Positions 1 through 8,965 of a stretch of DNA of 64,000 bases are shown piece by piece. The stretch is from assembly GCF_000614065.1 (NCBI RefSeq), contig NZ_BAKG01000012.1:1-64000 (forward strand), given 5' to 3'. The notes under the pieces were generated by a model. The model made no database searches. It was given only the letters and a program-made list of their open reading frames with translations, and had not been told where the DNA came from. Both the position numbers and the translations under genes were made by a program. The DNA is from Prevotella dentasini JCM 15908 (GTDB lineage Bacteria > Bacteroidota > Bacteroidia > Bacteroidales > Bacteroidaceae). How positions within the stretch are numbered: position 1 is the first letter of the stretch; each line of letters begins with the position of its first letter.

Positions 1-169
1 TATAAATTTTCCGCTAACCGTATATAAATTTCCGGCCCGTCCGAACGGTGTTCCGGGCATGCCTATTCCGGCATGAAGACTATCAGACAAGGGGGCCTGC
101 GGGCGTTCGCAGACCTCCTCGTCCGTATTCTTCCGGGTTTTTCGCCTGCCGCCTGCCGGAAATGATTAA
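1..169. other. Upstream region without a gene
   Basis: No coding region is convincing here. The only structure I see is a short direct repeat of the form tataaattt(t)ccg near positions 1 and 22, and GC-rich sequence from about 60 to 160. It may be the tail of a gene lying to the left. Confidence 0.4.
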
Positions 170-190
170 ATGAACTTAAAACAGCGTTCC

Positions 191-225
191 AATTCTTTCC
201 AATGTTTTAAGAATTGGAAAGAATT
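191..225. promoter_or_regulatory. 13-bp palindrome overlapping the fic promoter
   Basis: A perfect inverted repeat has arms aattctttccaat (191-203) and attggaaagaatt (213-225), separated by 9 bp. It ends 3 bp before the -7 box of the fic promoter and so covers the spacer and -33 region. That is the position of a repressor operator. The binding protein is not identified; the winged-helix-like C-terminus of the Fic protein itself is one candidate. Confidence 0.6.
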
Positions 226-228
226 TGT

Positions 229-236
229 TAATTTTG
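229..236 (+). promoter_or_regulatory. -7 box of the fic promoter
   Basis: TAATTTTG matches the Bacteroidetes -7 consensus TAnnTTTG exactly. It places transcription start near 243, downstream of the ATG at 170, and therefore argues that translation starts at the ATG at 263. Confidence 0.6.
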
Positions 237-262
237 CATCTACTATAATATCCAAGGCAGAA

Positions 263-1585
263 ATGATAGAAACTCCTCCTTATATATCCAGCCAGCAACT
301 GGCAGAGGTGCTTTTCGCTGAAGGCAGATGGCCGGACAGGGAATTGCAGACCTTATTGGACAAGATTAACGACGGCTATGAGTATTGGGATACGGTGAAG
401 TATAAGAAACTGCCCAAGAGGATGACGGCCGCGGAACTTTGGACGTATGTGAAGGCATCGCGTGCTCCACACACATTGGAGGTCTGGCAAGAGCCATCTC
501 TGACGCTCGGCCTGACGAATCGGATGCAACGCCTGTGCCATGAGTTTGACATGAGCTTTGGTGGAAGCTGGGGCGACGACTCCCTGATTCCGTCGGAAAG
601 CCGCCAACAGTATCTGGTGAGTTCGCTGATGGAGGAGGCTATTTATTCCAGTCAGATGGAAGGTGCTGCTACGACGAGAAAGGTTGCAAAGGACATGTTG
701 CGCAAGAAGATAAGTCCACGCGATAAGTCGCAGCAGATGATAGTCAACAACTATCAGACCATCAATTATATAGTCGAACACAAGAGAGAGTCCCTTACTT
801 TGGAACAGCTGCTGAAGGTTCATCGGCTGATGACGAGCAATACTCTTGACAATCCCGATGATGCCGGCAGGTTAAGAAGCAATGACGATGTGGTCGTAGA
901 GAATGGAATTACGCACGAGACGGTACACGTGCCGCCTGCCTATACGGAGATTCCCTCTTTCATGGACAGCCTGTGCAGATTCTTCAACGAAACAGACTCC
1001 AAGGTCTTCATCCATCCTATTATCAGGGGTATCATCATCCATTTTATGATAGCCTACGTTCATCCGTTCGTTGACGGAAATGGACGTACCGCCCGTGCCG
1101 TATTCTATTGGTATATGCTTAGGCAGGGCTATTGGCTTGCAGAATATATGTCTATCTCGCGCGTAATAGCAAAATCGAAGAAGGCTTACGAGAAGTCCTT
1201 CCTTTATGCGGAAGCCGACAGGCTGGATATTGGATATTTCGTTAATTATAACCTGAACGTGCTTGACAAATCTTTCAGGCAGCTTCAGGACTATATCAAG
1301 CGCAAACAGGCACAGAGGAACAATGCCAATATATTCTTGAGGCTGGGCAACATGAATGAACGCCAAGCGCGGATATTGCAGATGTATTATGAGAATCCGG
1401 AACTCGTTCTTACCGTAAAGGATTTACAAGGGAAGTTTATGGTTTCTCCGACTACGGCAAAGAGCGATTTGCTGCCGCTTATAGAGCGTGGATTAGTCGG
1501 CGAAGTTTCCTTTAACAGAGTGAAGAAAGGATATATAAAGGGAAGCTCGTTTGAGAAAGAGGTGAGCCGTGCCTTGGAGAAATAG
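263..1585 (+). CDS. Fic family protein (AMP-transferase), class II self-inhibited
   Basis: A 440-residue Fic protein. Fic enzymes usually move AMP from ATP onto a target protein hydroxyl. The active-site signature HPFVDGNGRTAR lies at about residues 267-278 and carries the catalytic His and the anion-binding Gly-Asn-Gly-Arg. An inhibitory-helix motif of the form [S/T]xxxE[G/N] (SSQMEG, about 129-134) lies N-terminal to the Fic core, which is the class II arrangement. The N-terminus is the Fic/DOC-type domain and the last 80 residues look like a winged helix, as in chromosomal Bacteroidetes Fic proteins. The longer start at 170 lies upstream of the predicted transcription start, so I use 263. 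It is monocistronic, and the palindrome in its promoter suggests autoregulation. The target is unknown. Confidence 0.9.
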   Translation: MIETPPYISSQQLAEVLFAEGRWPDRELQTLLDKINDGYEYWDTVKYKKLPKRMTAAELWTYVKASRAPHTLEVWQEPSLTLGLTNRMQRLCHEFDMSFGGSWGDDSLIPSESRQQYLVSSLMEEAIYSSQMEGAATTRKVAKDMLRKKISPRDKSQQMIVNNYQTINYIVEHKRESLTLEQLLKVHRLMTSNTLDNPDDAGRLRSNDDVVVENGITHETVHVPPAYTEIPSFMDSLCRFFNETDSKVFIHPIIRGIIIHFMIAYVHPFVDGNGRTARAVFYWYMLRQGYWLAEYMSISRVIAKSKKAYEKSFLYAEADRLDIGYFVNYNLNVLDKSFRQLQDYIKRKQAQRNNANIFLRLGNMNERQARILQMYYENPELVLTVKDLQGKFMVSPTTAKSDLLPLIERGLVGEVSFNRVKKGYIKGSSFEKEVSRALEK

Positions 1586-1693
1586 ATGCTTGTGGAAAGC
1601 TGACGTTCCAAGGATGTGCTCTACCTGTTATCTTACTATCTGCCGGACTATAGGCCGTATCGTGGCTGCAATGTGGAAATAAAGAAAAACAGA

Positions 1694-1744
1694 ATGAAAA
1701 AACAAAGGCTTGCAGTCGCCCTTGACAAGCGGTGCAAGCCTTTG
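1694..1744 (-). terminator. Intrinsic terminator of the LRR gene
   Basis: A perfect 12-bp stem, caaaggcttgca (1703-1714) with tgcaagcctttg (1733-1744). Read on the minus strand it is followed by six T residues. It lies about 70 bp beyond the stop codon of the LRR gene. Confidence 0.7.
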
Positions 1745-1811
1745 CTTCTGTGCCCTGAAGGGCTGTTTGAGTCTACAGGGCCTTTTCCCTGAAGGAGGCA
1801 GTGCCCCGTTC

Positions 1812-3434
1812 TTATCTCACCATCAGTTTTCTGACAGAGCCGTCGCTCATCCTTACAAGGTTCAGGCCCTTCTGCCGTGCGTTCAGCCGCCGGCCGTCAA
1901 CGGAATATACGGAAACGGGCCGGGCTGCATGGGTCTCGGTTTTTCCTATTCCTGCCGCCTCGTCGCTCATCTCCCTTATGTCGGCAAAGAACTTCATGTC
2001 TTCTCCATCTTCCTTGTAGTGTACCCATAGCTGCGAGTCGTAGAAGTCAACTCTCCCCTTGGGCACGTATAATATGCACTTTTCCATGATGTTCTCGTCG
2101 GCAAAGGCTAACATGTTCACGCTCTCGTCGCCCAGTTCGTCGGCATAGCAGTAGACTTCCGTCAGGCCGGACGCTCCGGCACACGCGCCTTCGCCTATGC
2201 TTGATATGTTCTTGCCCAAGAGTAGCTTTTCAAGTCCTGTGCAGAATCCGAAGGCATACGTTCCTATGTTTTTTACATTGTCCGTCAGGCATATTTTCCG
2301 CACGAAGGCGTTGCCGGCGATGGCAAGCTCTTCGATGGTCTCCACTTCTGCCGGAGTCGTATAGTCTTCCAGTTTTAAGGCCGTGGGAATACATACCAGC
2401 GTGGAGAGGTCTTTGGTGTAGAGTATGTTGTCTGTTGCCGTGTATTTGGTGTTCTCCTTGTCTACGGCGATATTCGTGAGTGCCATGGCACTTCCGAAAG
2501 CTCCGCCCTCAATGGCGGTTACGGTCCGGGGTATGCTTATGGCAGTCAGGTTGGTTGTTCCGCTGAAGGCACTGGTCTTTACCTTCTTCACCCCGTCGGG
2601 GATAGCGTAGGTATCGGCCGGCTTATTGCACGGATAATACAGCAATTCCGTCTTGTCGGAAGAGAACAGCACTCCGTCCGCGGAAGCAAGATATGGGCTG
2701 CCCTCTGCCACGTGTACGTTCTCCAGAGCAGTCAGGCCGTTGAAGAGAATGATGTCGAGGCTCATCATGCCCGTTCCTACGGAAATGGACTTGAGACGGG
2801 TGTCGCCCATAAAGGTTGAGGCTTCAAGGCCGGTAATCCCGTTTCCGAGAACAATCTCTTCAAGTCCTTCCATCCGCTGAAAAGTACCGGTTCCGAGTGT
2901 CTTCACCGTATTCGGGACGACAATTTTCCTCATGTCGTTGCAGCCGACGAACACACCGTCGCCAATGGTCGTAACAGTCTGCGGAATCTCAATCTCACGC
3001 AGGGAAGTGCTGCTCAATGCCATCGTCTCAATCTCTTTGAGGTCGGCAGGGAGGGCGAGCTTGGCGAGACGGCCGCAGTAGACGAACATGTAGCTTCCCA
3101 GAATATTATCCTTGGACGTAAAGGACTGGCTGCCGTAGGCATAGTAGGCATCATCGCTTGCGACAATATGTGCTCCTGAAAGGTCAAGCTCAGAGAGCTT
3201 TCCTCCTGTAGGGGTGTTGATGTCTTTCGCCCCTGCCATGTCGCGCAGCAGCACCATGTCCTTTCCGTTCAGGTTTCCCGTGATGGCGAGCTTCGTGATG
3301 GAATACTTGTCATTTTCCGAAATATAATTCTCCAGTGTGCCGGCAGTGGGCACGTTGACGTTACGCTCGCTTTGAGCGTTGATGCCGAGCGTAGTCAGCA
3401 AGGCAGCTACTAAAAGAAGATAAAGTTTCTTCAT
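1812..3434 (-). CDS. Secreted leucine-rich-repeat (BspA/TpLRR-type) protein
   Basis: A 540-residue protein with an N-terminal signal peptide (MKKLYLLLVAALLTTLGINA). The body is a run of about 23-residue leucine-rich repeats of the BspA/Treponema pallidum type, recognisable from recurring units such as 'LKEIETMALSSTSLREIEIP' and 'VTTIGDGVFVGCNDMRKIVVP'. The C-terminus (VYSVDGRRLN...GLNLVRMSDGS) resembles the sorting tail of proteins exported by the type IX system. Such proteins are surface adhesins in related oral and gut bacteria; the ligand here is unknown. Its N-terminal module, which reads KLAITGNLNGKDMVLLRDMAG, is closely similar to a module in the C10 protease at 10811-13366. It is monocistronic. 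Confidence 0.85.
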   Translation of the reverse strand: MKKLYLLLVAALLTTLGINAQSERNVNVPTAGTLENYISENDKYSITKLAITGNLNGKDMVLLRDMAGAKDINTPTGGKLSELDLSGAHIVASDDAYYAYGSQSFTSKDNILGSYMFVYCGRLAKLALPADLKEIETMALSSTSLREIEIPQTVTTIGDGVFVGCNDMRKIVVPNTVKTLGTGTFQRMEGLEEIVLGNGITGLEASTFMGDTRLKSISVGTGMMSLDIILFNGLTALENVHVAEGSPYLASADGVLFSSDKTELLYYPCNKPADTYAIPDGVKKVKTSAFSGTTNLTAISIPRTVTAIEGGAFGSAMALTNIAVDKENTKYTATDNILYTKDLSTLVCIPTALKLEDYTTPAEVETIEELAIAGNAFVRKICLTDNVKNIGTYAFGFCTGLEKLLLGKNISSIGEGACAGASGLTEVYCYADELGDESVNMLAFADENIMEKCILYVPKGRVDFYDSQLWVHYKEDGEDMKFFADIREMSDEAAGIGKTETHAARPVSVYSVDGRRLNARQKGLNLVRMSDGSVRKLMVR

Positions 3435-4014
3435 AAGTTTTCAAATGATTTTATGATTTGTTCTGAGTTCTCTCTAATTTCCAGTTGTAGCATGGACTAA
3501 TTTTTTCTTATTGTAGAATCTCACCCTGTCCATTATGAAATTTTCCTGATTGTCAATAGAGGAGTTTATGTTCAGGGCGTAAAATTAATAAAAGAAAATG
3601 ATAAAGGAAAATAATTCTTCCGTTTTTTCTCAAACAGCTTGCGCAATCCCCCCGAAAGTTCAATTGATTTAGCATGGCAAAAACTCCAGTTGTCTCTCAT
3701 TCTCCACATGCACGGGGCAGTGCCTCCGGCTTATTGTCGAAGAAACAACATGGCGTAAGTGCTGCACAGAGGTTCATGATGAAATTGTGTATTTGGCAAG
3801 GCCTGAGAAAACCTTGTTGAAATGTCGTCTGATGTTGTGGTATTCTTATCCCGGATTCGCGTAAATAATGATGAGAGTCTTATAAAGAAATCAGAAAAAT
3901 ATCTACATTGCCCGTTGCCGTCCTTCCTTATCGGCACCGTAGTACGCTTGGAGTTAAAGGGTTGTCTGTCAGTATCTTACAGACGGATGTGCCGGAAAGA
4001 CGGAATCGGATTGC
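3435..4014. other. Long intergenic region before the 22-bp repeats
   Basis: No gene is supported in the 864 bp between the LRR gene and dusB. Reading frames here are short, overlap one another on both strands and have no recognisable products. The left part holds the unresolved promoter of the LRR gene; the right part holds the 22-bp repeats annotated separately. Confidence 0.5.
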
Positions 4015-4102
4015 GAAAGTGCCGTTTCCGCATGCTGAAAGTATTGGTTTCGATGCACGAAAGCGGCACTTTCGCCATGAGAACAAGCCTTTGTGGGAAA
4101 AC
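4015..4102. repeat. Four 22-bp units, intergenic repeat copy 1
   Basis: Four consecutive 22-bp units start at 4015, 4037, 4059 and 4081. The first three begin GAAAG and the fourth GAACA, and most centre on a GCCG/GGC-TTTC block. Unit 3 (gaaagcggcactttcgccatga) is close to the reverse complement of unit 1, so units 1 and 3 could pair as a hairpin. The same periodicity and word content recurs at 13656-13743. Confidence 0.6.
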
Positions 4103-4285
4103 GGGAGCGTCCGGCAAATGAAAAGACAGGACAACGCCTGCTTTCCTGTCCTGAAGCCCAGACTGGGAAAGACGGACGAACCGACAAACATGCAGAGCCG
4201 GTACTATACGAGTGAACAGAAGGACGGGCAATCCGAAAATGCAACATTTAGCCGTCAACGCACGCATCGGATGAACCTTTTTTCT

Positions 4286-4293
4286 TACCTTTG
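4286..4293 (+). promoter_or_regulatory. -7 box of dusB, probably leaderless
   Basis: TACCTTTG is a perfect TAnnTTTG box and ends 5 bp before the dusB ATG. Transcription would begin at or within a base or two of the start codon, giving a leaderless mRNA. Confidence 0.55.
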
Positions 4294-4298
4294 CACCC

Positions 4299-5303
4299 AT
4301 GAAGATAGGAACAACTGATTTTGGGGAACGCCCGTTGTTTCTGGCACCGATGGAGGATGTTACCGACATAGGGTTCAGGAAGATGTGCAAGCGTTTCGGT
4401 GCAGCAATGGTCTATACGGAGTTCGTATCGGCCGACGCGGTCATCAGAAGCATCAAGTCGACGCTGAACAAGATTGCCATCGACGACGACGAACGCCCCG
4501 TAGGAATACAGATATACGGCCGCGACGTTGAGTCGATGGTAGAGGCAGCGCGGATTGTAGAGCAGGTCGGGCCCGACGTGATAGACCTGAACTTCGGCTG
4601 CCCTGTCAAGAAAGTGGCAGGAAAGGGTGCCGGGTCGGGCATGCTGAAGAACATTCCGCTGATGCTGGAGATAACGCGCGAGGTGGTGAAGGCTGTCAAT
4701 ACGCCCGTAACGGCGAAGACGCGGCTCGGATGGGACAGCGGAAACCTGATTATCGGCGAGCTTGCGGAGCAGCTGCAAGACTGCGGCATACAGGCTCTGA
4801 CCATACACGGACGGACGCGCGCGCAGATGTACACGGGCGAGGCGGACTGGACGCTGATAGGAGAGGTGAAACGGAATCCGCGCATCCACATCCCGATTAT
4901 CGGTAACGGAGACGTTACGAGTGCAGAGGTGGCACGCGAAAAGTTCGACCGCTACGGAGTGGATGCCGTGATGATAGGCCGCGCCACCTTCGGCCGCCCG
5001 TGGATATTCGGGGAGAAAGCCTCCGCGGATGGTACGGATGCAACAGCCTCCGATGCTGTCCGGCTCACCCTCGACGACAAGATAGACGTGCTGGAAGAGA
5101 TGCTGCGCATCAACGTGGAGCGGATAGACGAGTACCGGGGCATCCTCCATACGCGCCGCCATCTGGCGGCCTCGCCCATCTTCAAGGGCGTCCCCGACTT
5201 CAGGCAGACACGTATTGCCATGCTGAGAGCCACCAAGGTGGAGGAGCTGATTGCCATACTGGAGAGCTGCCGGGAGCTGCTGAAGGGCACGGACGACGCC
5301 TAA
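4299..5303 (+). CDS. dusB: tRNA-dihydrouridine synthase
   Basis: A 334-residue flavoprotein that reduces uridine to dihydrouridine in the D-loop of tRNA using FMN and NADPH. The N-terminus has the family pattern RPLFLAPMEDVTD, followed by NFGCPVKKVAGKGAGS (about 101-116) that carries the conserved catalytic Cys, and the HGRTRAQMY segment (about 170-178) that lines the active site. The later GNGDVTS and IGRATFGRPW motifs are the phosphate-binding end of the TIM barrel. Length and start agree with DusB homologues. It stands alone with its own promoter. Confidence 0.93.
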   Translation: MKIGTTDFGERPLFLAPMEDVTDIGFRKMCKRFGAAMVYTEFVSADAVIRSIKSTLNKIAIDDDERPVGIQIYGRDVESMVEAARIVEQVGPDVIDLNFGCPVKKVAGKGAGSGMLKNIPLMLEITREVVKAVNTPVTAKTRLGWDSGNLIIGELAEQLQDCGIQALTIHGRTRAQMYTGEADWTLIGEVKRNPRIHIPIIGNGDVTSAEVAREKFDRYGVDAVMIGRATFGRPWIFGEKASADGTDATASDAVRLTLDDKIDVLEEMLRINVERIDEYRGILHTRRHLAASPIFKGVPDFRQTRIAMLRATKVEELIAILESCRELLKGTDDA

Positions 5304-5317
5304 GCCTTCCCCTGCCA

Positions 5318-5388
5318 TGTAGGGACAGCCCTGCGTCTGTCCGCAAAACCTTTTTCTTACGCGGACAGAAACAGAGTCTGTCTCTACA
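5318..5388. repeat. Nested inverted repeat downstream of dusB
   Basis: An outer pair, tgtagggacag (5318-5328) and ctgtctctaca (5378-5388), encloses an inner pair, ctgtccgc (5337-5344) and gcggacag (5361-5368). The structure could act as a dusB terminator, but there is no following T run, and it looks more like a dispersed intergenic repeat. Confidence 0.5.
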
Positions 5389-5570
5389 GATTAGGCCCGC
5401 AAAAATTCTAAATCATGACATGAAAACGATTGCCCTCATACCATGAAGGCAATCACCACACGCACCGGCAGGCAGGTTTCCTCCCGCCGGTCTATCCTTC
5501 TCCGAAAACGTATTAATCTTGCATTTTGGGGTTGTCTATGCGCTTTTTTTACTAAAAAAGTCTTTTTTAT

Positions 5571-5601
5571 TTTGCCAATTAGAAAAACATATTTAACTTT
5601 G
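5571..5601 (+). promoter_or_regulatory. Promoter of the secreted-protein cluster
   Basis: TTTG at 5571-5574, a 19-bp spacer, and TAACTTTG at 5594-5601 give an exact match to the Bacteroidetes -33/-7 promoter. Transcription would start about 55 nt before the ATG at 5661. Confidence 0.75.
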
Positions 5602-5660
5602 ACACCGCAAATATAATTAAATAACACATTTAAAACTATCTATTTTTAAATTATTCAAGT

Positions 5661-8600
5661 ATGAGACAAAATTACCTGAAACTTTTCATGCTCTCACTGT
5701 TCTCCGGAATGGTCGCAATAGCGGGAGCGAAAAGTACCAATCAAGTATCGAAATCGGCAGGGGAAGGAGTTCCGGCCCATCAGCCGGTTCCGAAGACTGT
5801 GAATCCGAAAGGCGTGTTTATGTATGGCGTAACCTTAGTGGACTTCAGCAACGCAAGAAACTATGTCAGTTTCTACAGCGAGGACACTTATGGGGACCTC
5901 AACCGATTGTGGAATGTAGACCCTAACTATTCTGAAAACTACAACATCCGCGGCATTCGTGCCGGAGCTATGTGTGATGACGGGTATTATTATGGCTACC
6001 AAACAAGGATTTACACGTTTGAGGAACATCCAGACGCTTTTGTAAAAGTGAACTTCCAAACTCAGAAGGTAGAAACGATAAAAACTTATCCGGAAATATC
6101 TACTGATTGGGAGTGGATTTATGACATGACCTACGACCCCACACACAAGAAGACCTATGGTATCGGACGTCATGTAACCGATGACAAGAAGGCTTTCTCT
6201 GCTCTTTACACCGTAGACATCACCACGGGTAATCTGACCAAGGTGGCTAACCTTGACTTCTACGCATGGGCCTTGGCCAGCGACTATGAAGCAATCTCTA
6301 TGCCACCAAGGGTGTACCCGATGCACAGGGCAATTACTACAAGCTGGAGTTGGTGAAATTGGATGCTGGCAACGCATACAAACCAATCACGGTAACGACC
6401 TTGAATTACTGGGGAGCTGACATTAAGCCCGTCGCATTCCACTCTATGGAATTTGACCACACAAGCGGCGACCTATACTATCTTTATAGTGCAGAAAACG
6501 CTTTACAGAGATTGATGAAAATCAATGTGAAGACAAAGACATGTGAAGATAAAAGGTCTTTCCCATACGATATCGTTGTCGGCCTGAATATCCCATACGA
6601 GAAGGCAGATTCCCGTGAAGCTGCCAGCAAGGTTACCGACCTGACCTGCACCCCTGCTGAGAATGGCAAGGTGGAAGCTACTTTAAAATGGATGAACCCA
6701 ACTCTTAACTGGAGAGGTGACAACCTGACCGAACTGAAATCCATCAAGATTAGCCGCGGCACAAGAGACAATGTCGTTGCCACCCTTGATGCTACGGGTG
6801 TAGGTAAACCGCAGACTTGGGTAGACAATAATCCGACCAACGGATACAATACCTATTATGTAACCACCTATCGCAAAGACAATGAGAAAGGTTTGACCGA
6901 CAGCATCACGGCTTTCATCGGTGTTGATATTCCTGCAAAACCAACCGACGTTGTGCTTAAGGCAGAGGCATAACCGGCACTGTAACTTGGAAAGCTCCTG
7001 AAACGGGCAAGAACGGTGCATGGATAGACAAGGCCTCCCTGAAATACCGTGTAGTACGCCAGCCGGGCAATGTTACCGTAGCTGCTGAAACTACCGAAAC
7101 TACCTTTACCGAGCAGCGCGAAGAGCGTCAAAGCTACTCTTACGAAATTACAGCTTTCAACAATGCTGGCGAAAGCGAACCTGCCGTATCGAATGTAGTT
7201 CCTTTCGGAAAGGGCTTCGCAATCCCCTATACCAATAATATTCGTACTGTTGACGACTATAACCTCTGGACCTCTATTGATGTTAAGAAAGATCAGGACG
7301 AGGAAGGTGGGTCATGGCGTTGGCAGCCAGAAGATGGTAAGGCAGTCTACAATGGTGGCTTCTGTCCTTACAAAGCCGACGACTACTTGATGTCTCCTCC
7401 TTTGATACTTGAGAAGGGCAAGACCTACCTTGTAAGATACAAATACCAAACCTGTTCTTGGATTGACACCAAGGAGCGTTGGGAAGTCGGCGTAAGCAAG
7501 ACTTTGGATCCGAAGGACTTCAAGAAGATAATAGAGAGAAACGACATCCATACAATTCAGTACGTCCGCGATGACGAATGTCTCTTCACATCCGACTTCG
7601 ACGGTGAAGGATATGTTGGCTTCCATGTAACTTCTGACCCCGAAATGGGATGGCTTACTATGCGCGACTTCTCTATTCGCGAGTACACCGACAAGGATGT
7701 AATGGTACAGGACGTAACTGGCAACACACTGGTTACCCAAGACAAGCCGACTACTGTAAACGTTACCGTATATAACAGCGGAAAGTCTACATTGGAGGAC
7801 TACACCGTGAAAATCATCAACCAAGAAACTCAGGCTGTGCTTGAGGAAATGCCGGGTCTCACCCTCGAACCCAAGCAGACGGAACTCATTCCCGTCCTGT
7901 GGACTCCTACCGAGCAAGGCAAGTTCAATATCACTGCTGAGGTAGTATTGGAAGGCGATGCTTATCCGCTCGACAACAAGACGGACAAATTCATCGAAGT
8001 AACCGTGCAGAAGCCTGGTTCTCCAGACTGGATTTCTCTCTATAGCAGAAAAGACAACAACGGTTGGACCGTACCTTTCTTTATGCATTTCAACTACAAC
8101 CAGAATCAGGTTCTCTATCTGGCAAAAGAACTCCAGAACAAGAAGAACATTAAACTGACTGGTATACAGCTTGTCTACGTAGGTAAGCCCGGTGGTGAAG
8201 ACCTGATTGACATTCCTGTCCGCATCGGCTTGATGAACAGCAAACTGACCGAACTGGCAACCAAGGACTTTGCAACAACTGGATGGACTGAAGTCTTTGA
8301 GGATGACATCAATGTGGATCAGGTAGGACCTGCAAACACCATTGATTTCATGTTCAACAAGGAGAAGGAGTTTGAGTATACCGGAGACAACCTCATGGTT
8401 AAGTTCGAGAAGCTGCCAAGTAACGTGAAAGCCAATGATGACAATCATCCTTCATGGTGGTTCGCTGATAACCGAGGTGAAAAGCCTAACCGTACATTGT
8501 GCTACAGAAGTGCCACCGAGGGCGAGATAGACATGGACGCCGTAGGTACTTACGAATTCTTGCCGTTCATCCGCTTTGCATATAAGGAAGGTGGAACAGA

Positions 8601-8829
8601 TGGCATCAAGACTATCAGCACTCTGGACGTTCCTGCCAAGCTGATGGGTAGCACCATCTATTTGCAAAAGACTTGCGACAGAGCTGAACTCATTTCCACT
8701 TCAGGCGTTGTGGTTGCTCAGGTAACCAACGCGTCGGAGATGAATGTAGGCGGTATTGCCAACGGCATCTATCTGTTGCACATTACCTCTGAAGGCAAAG
8801 AAACTACCGTAAGAATCATCATTAAGTAA
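5661..8829 (+). CDS. Secreted cleaved-adhesin/fibronectin-III-like protein, two apparent frameshifts
   Basis: One gene of about 1,056 residues that is split into three frames. It has an N-terminal signal peptide, a beta-propeller-like first third (DDGYYYGYQTRIYTFEE), fibronectin type III-like units, a gingipain-type cleaved-adhesin/choice-of-anchor-J domain (from DDYNLWTSIDVKK to about the YKYQTCSW segment), a CARDB-like unit, and a C-terminal sorting tail ending VRIIIK. Frame 1 moves to frame 2 at 6291 (adding one G restores DYEGNLYATKG). Frame 2 moves to frame 3 at 6967-6968 (adding one G restores LKAEGITGTVTW). Both breaks are single-G losses in short G runs, so the gene is probably intact in the organism. 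It begins a cluster of three secreted proteins. Adhesion or host-protein binding is inferred from the domains only. Confidence 0.8.
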
Positions 8830-8841
8830 ATTCTTACCCAA

Positions 8842-8890
8842 CAAGAGTGTGCCTGAAAAGATATAACAGGCGCACTCTTGTGCTTTTTCT
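8842..8890 (+). terminator. Intrinsic terminator after the adhesin-like gene
   Basis: A 14-bp stem, caagagtgtgcctg (8842-8855) with caggcgcactcttg (8867-8880), has one G-T pair and is followed by tgctttttct. Confidence 0.85.
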
Positions 8891-8965
8891 CTACCTGATC
8901 TCGATGAGATTTTCAGCGAGGTCTTTTGAAAGAACGATAATTTTCATTTGATAAAATCGCATTTT

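Noticed and set aside
5661..8829. Phase variation by G tracts in the adhesin-like gene
   Set aside because: The runs are only two to three G long, and the same type of break is seen in six unrelated places.
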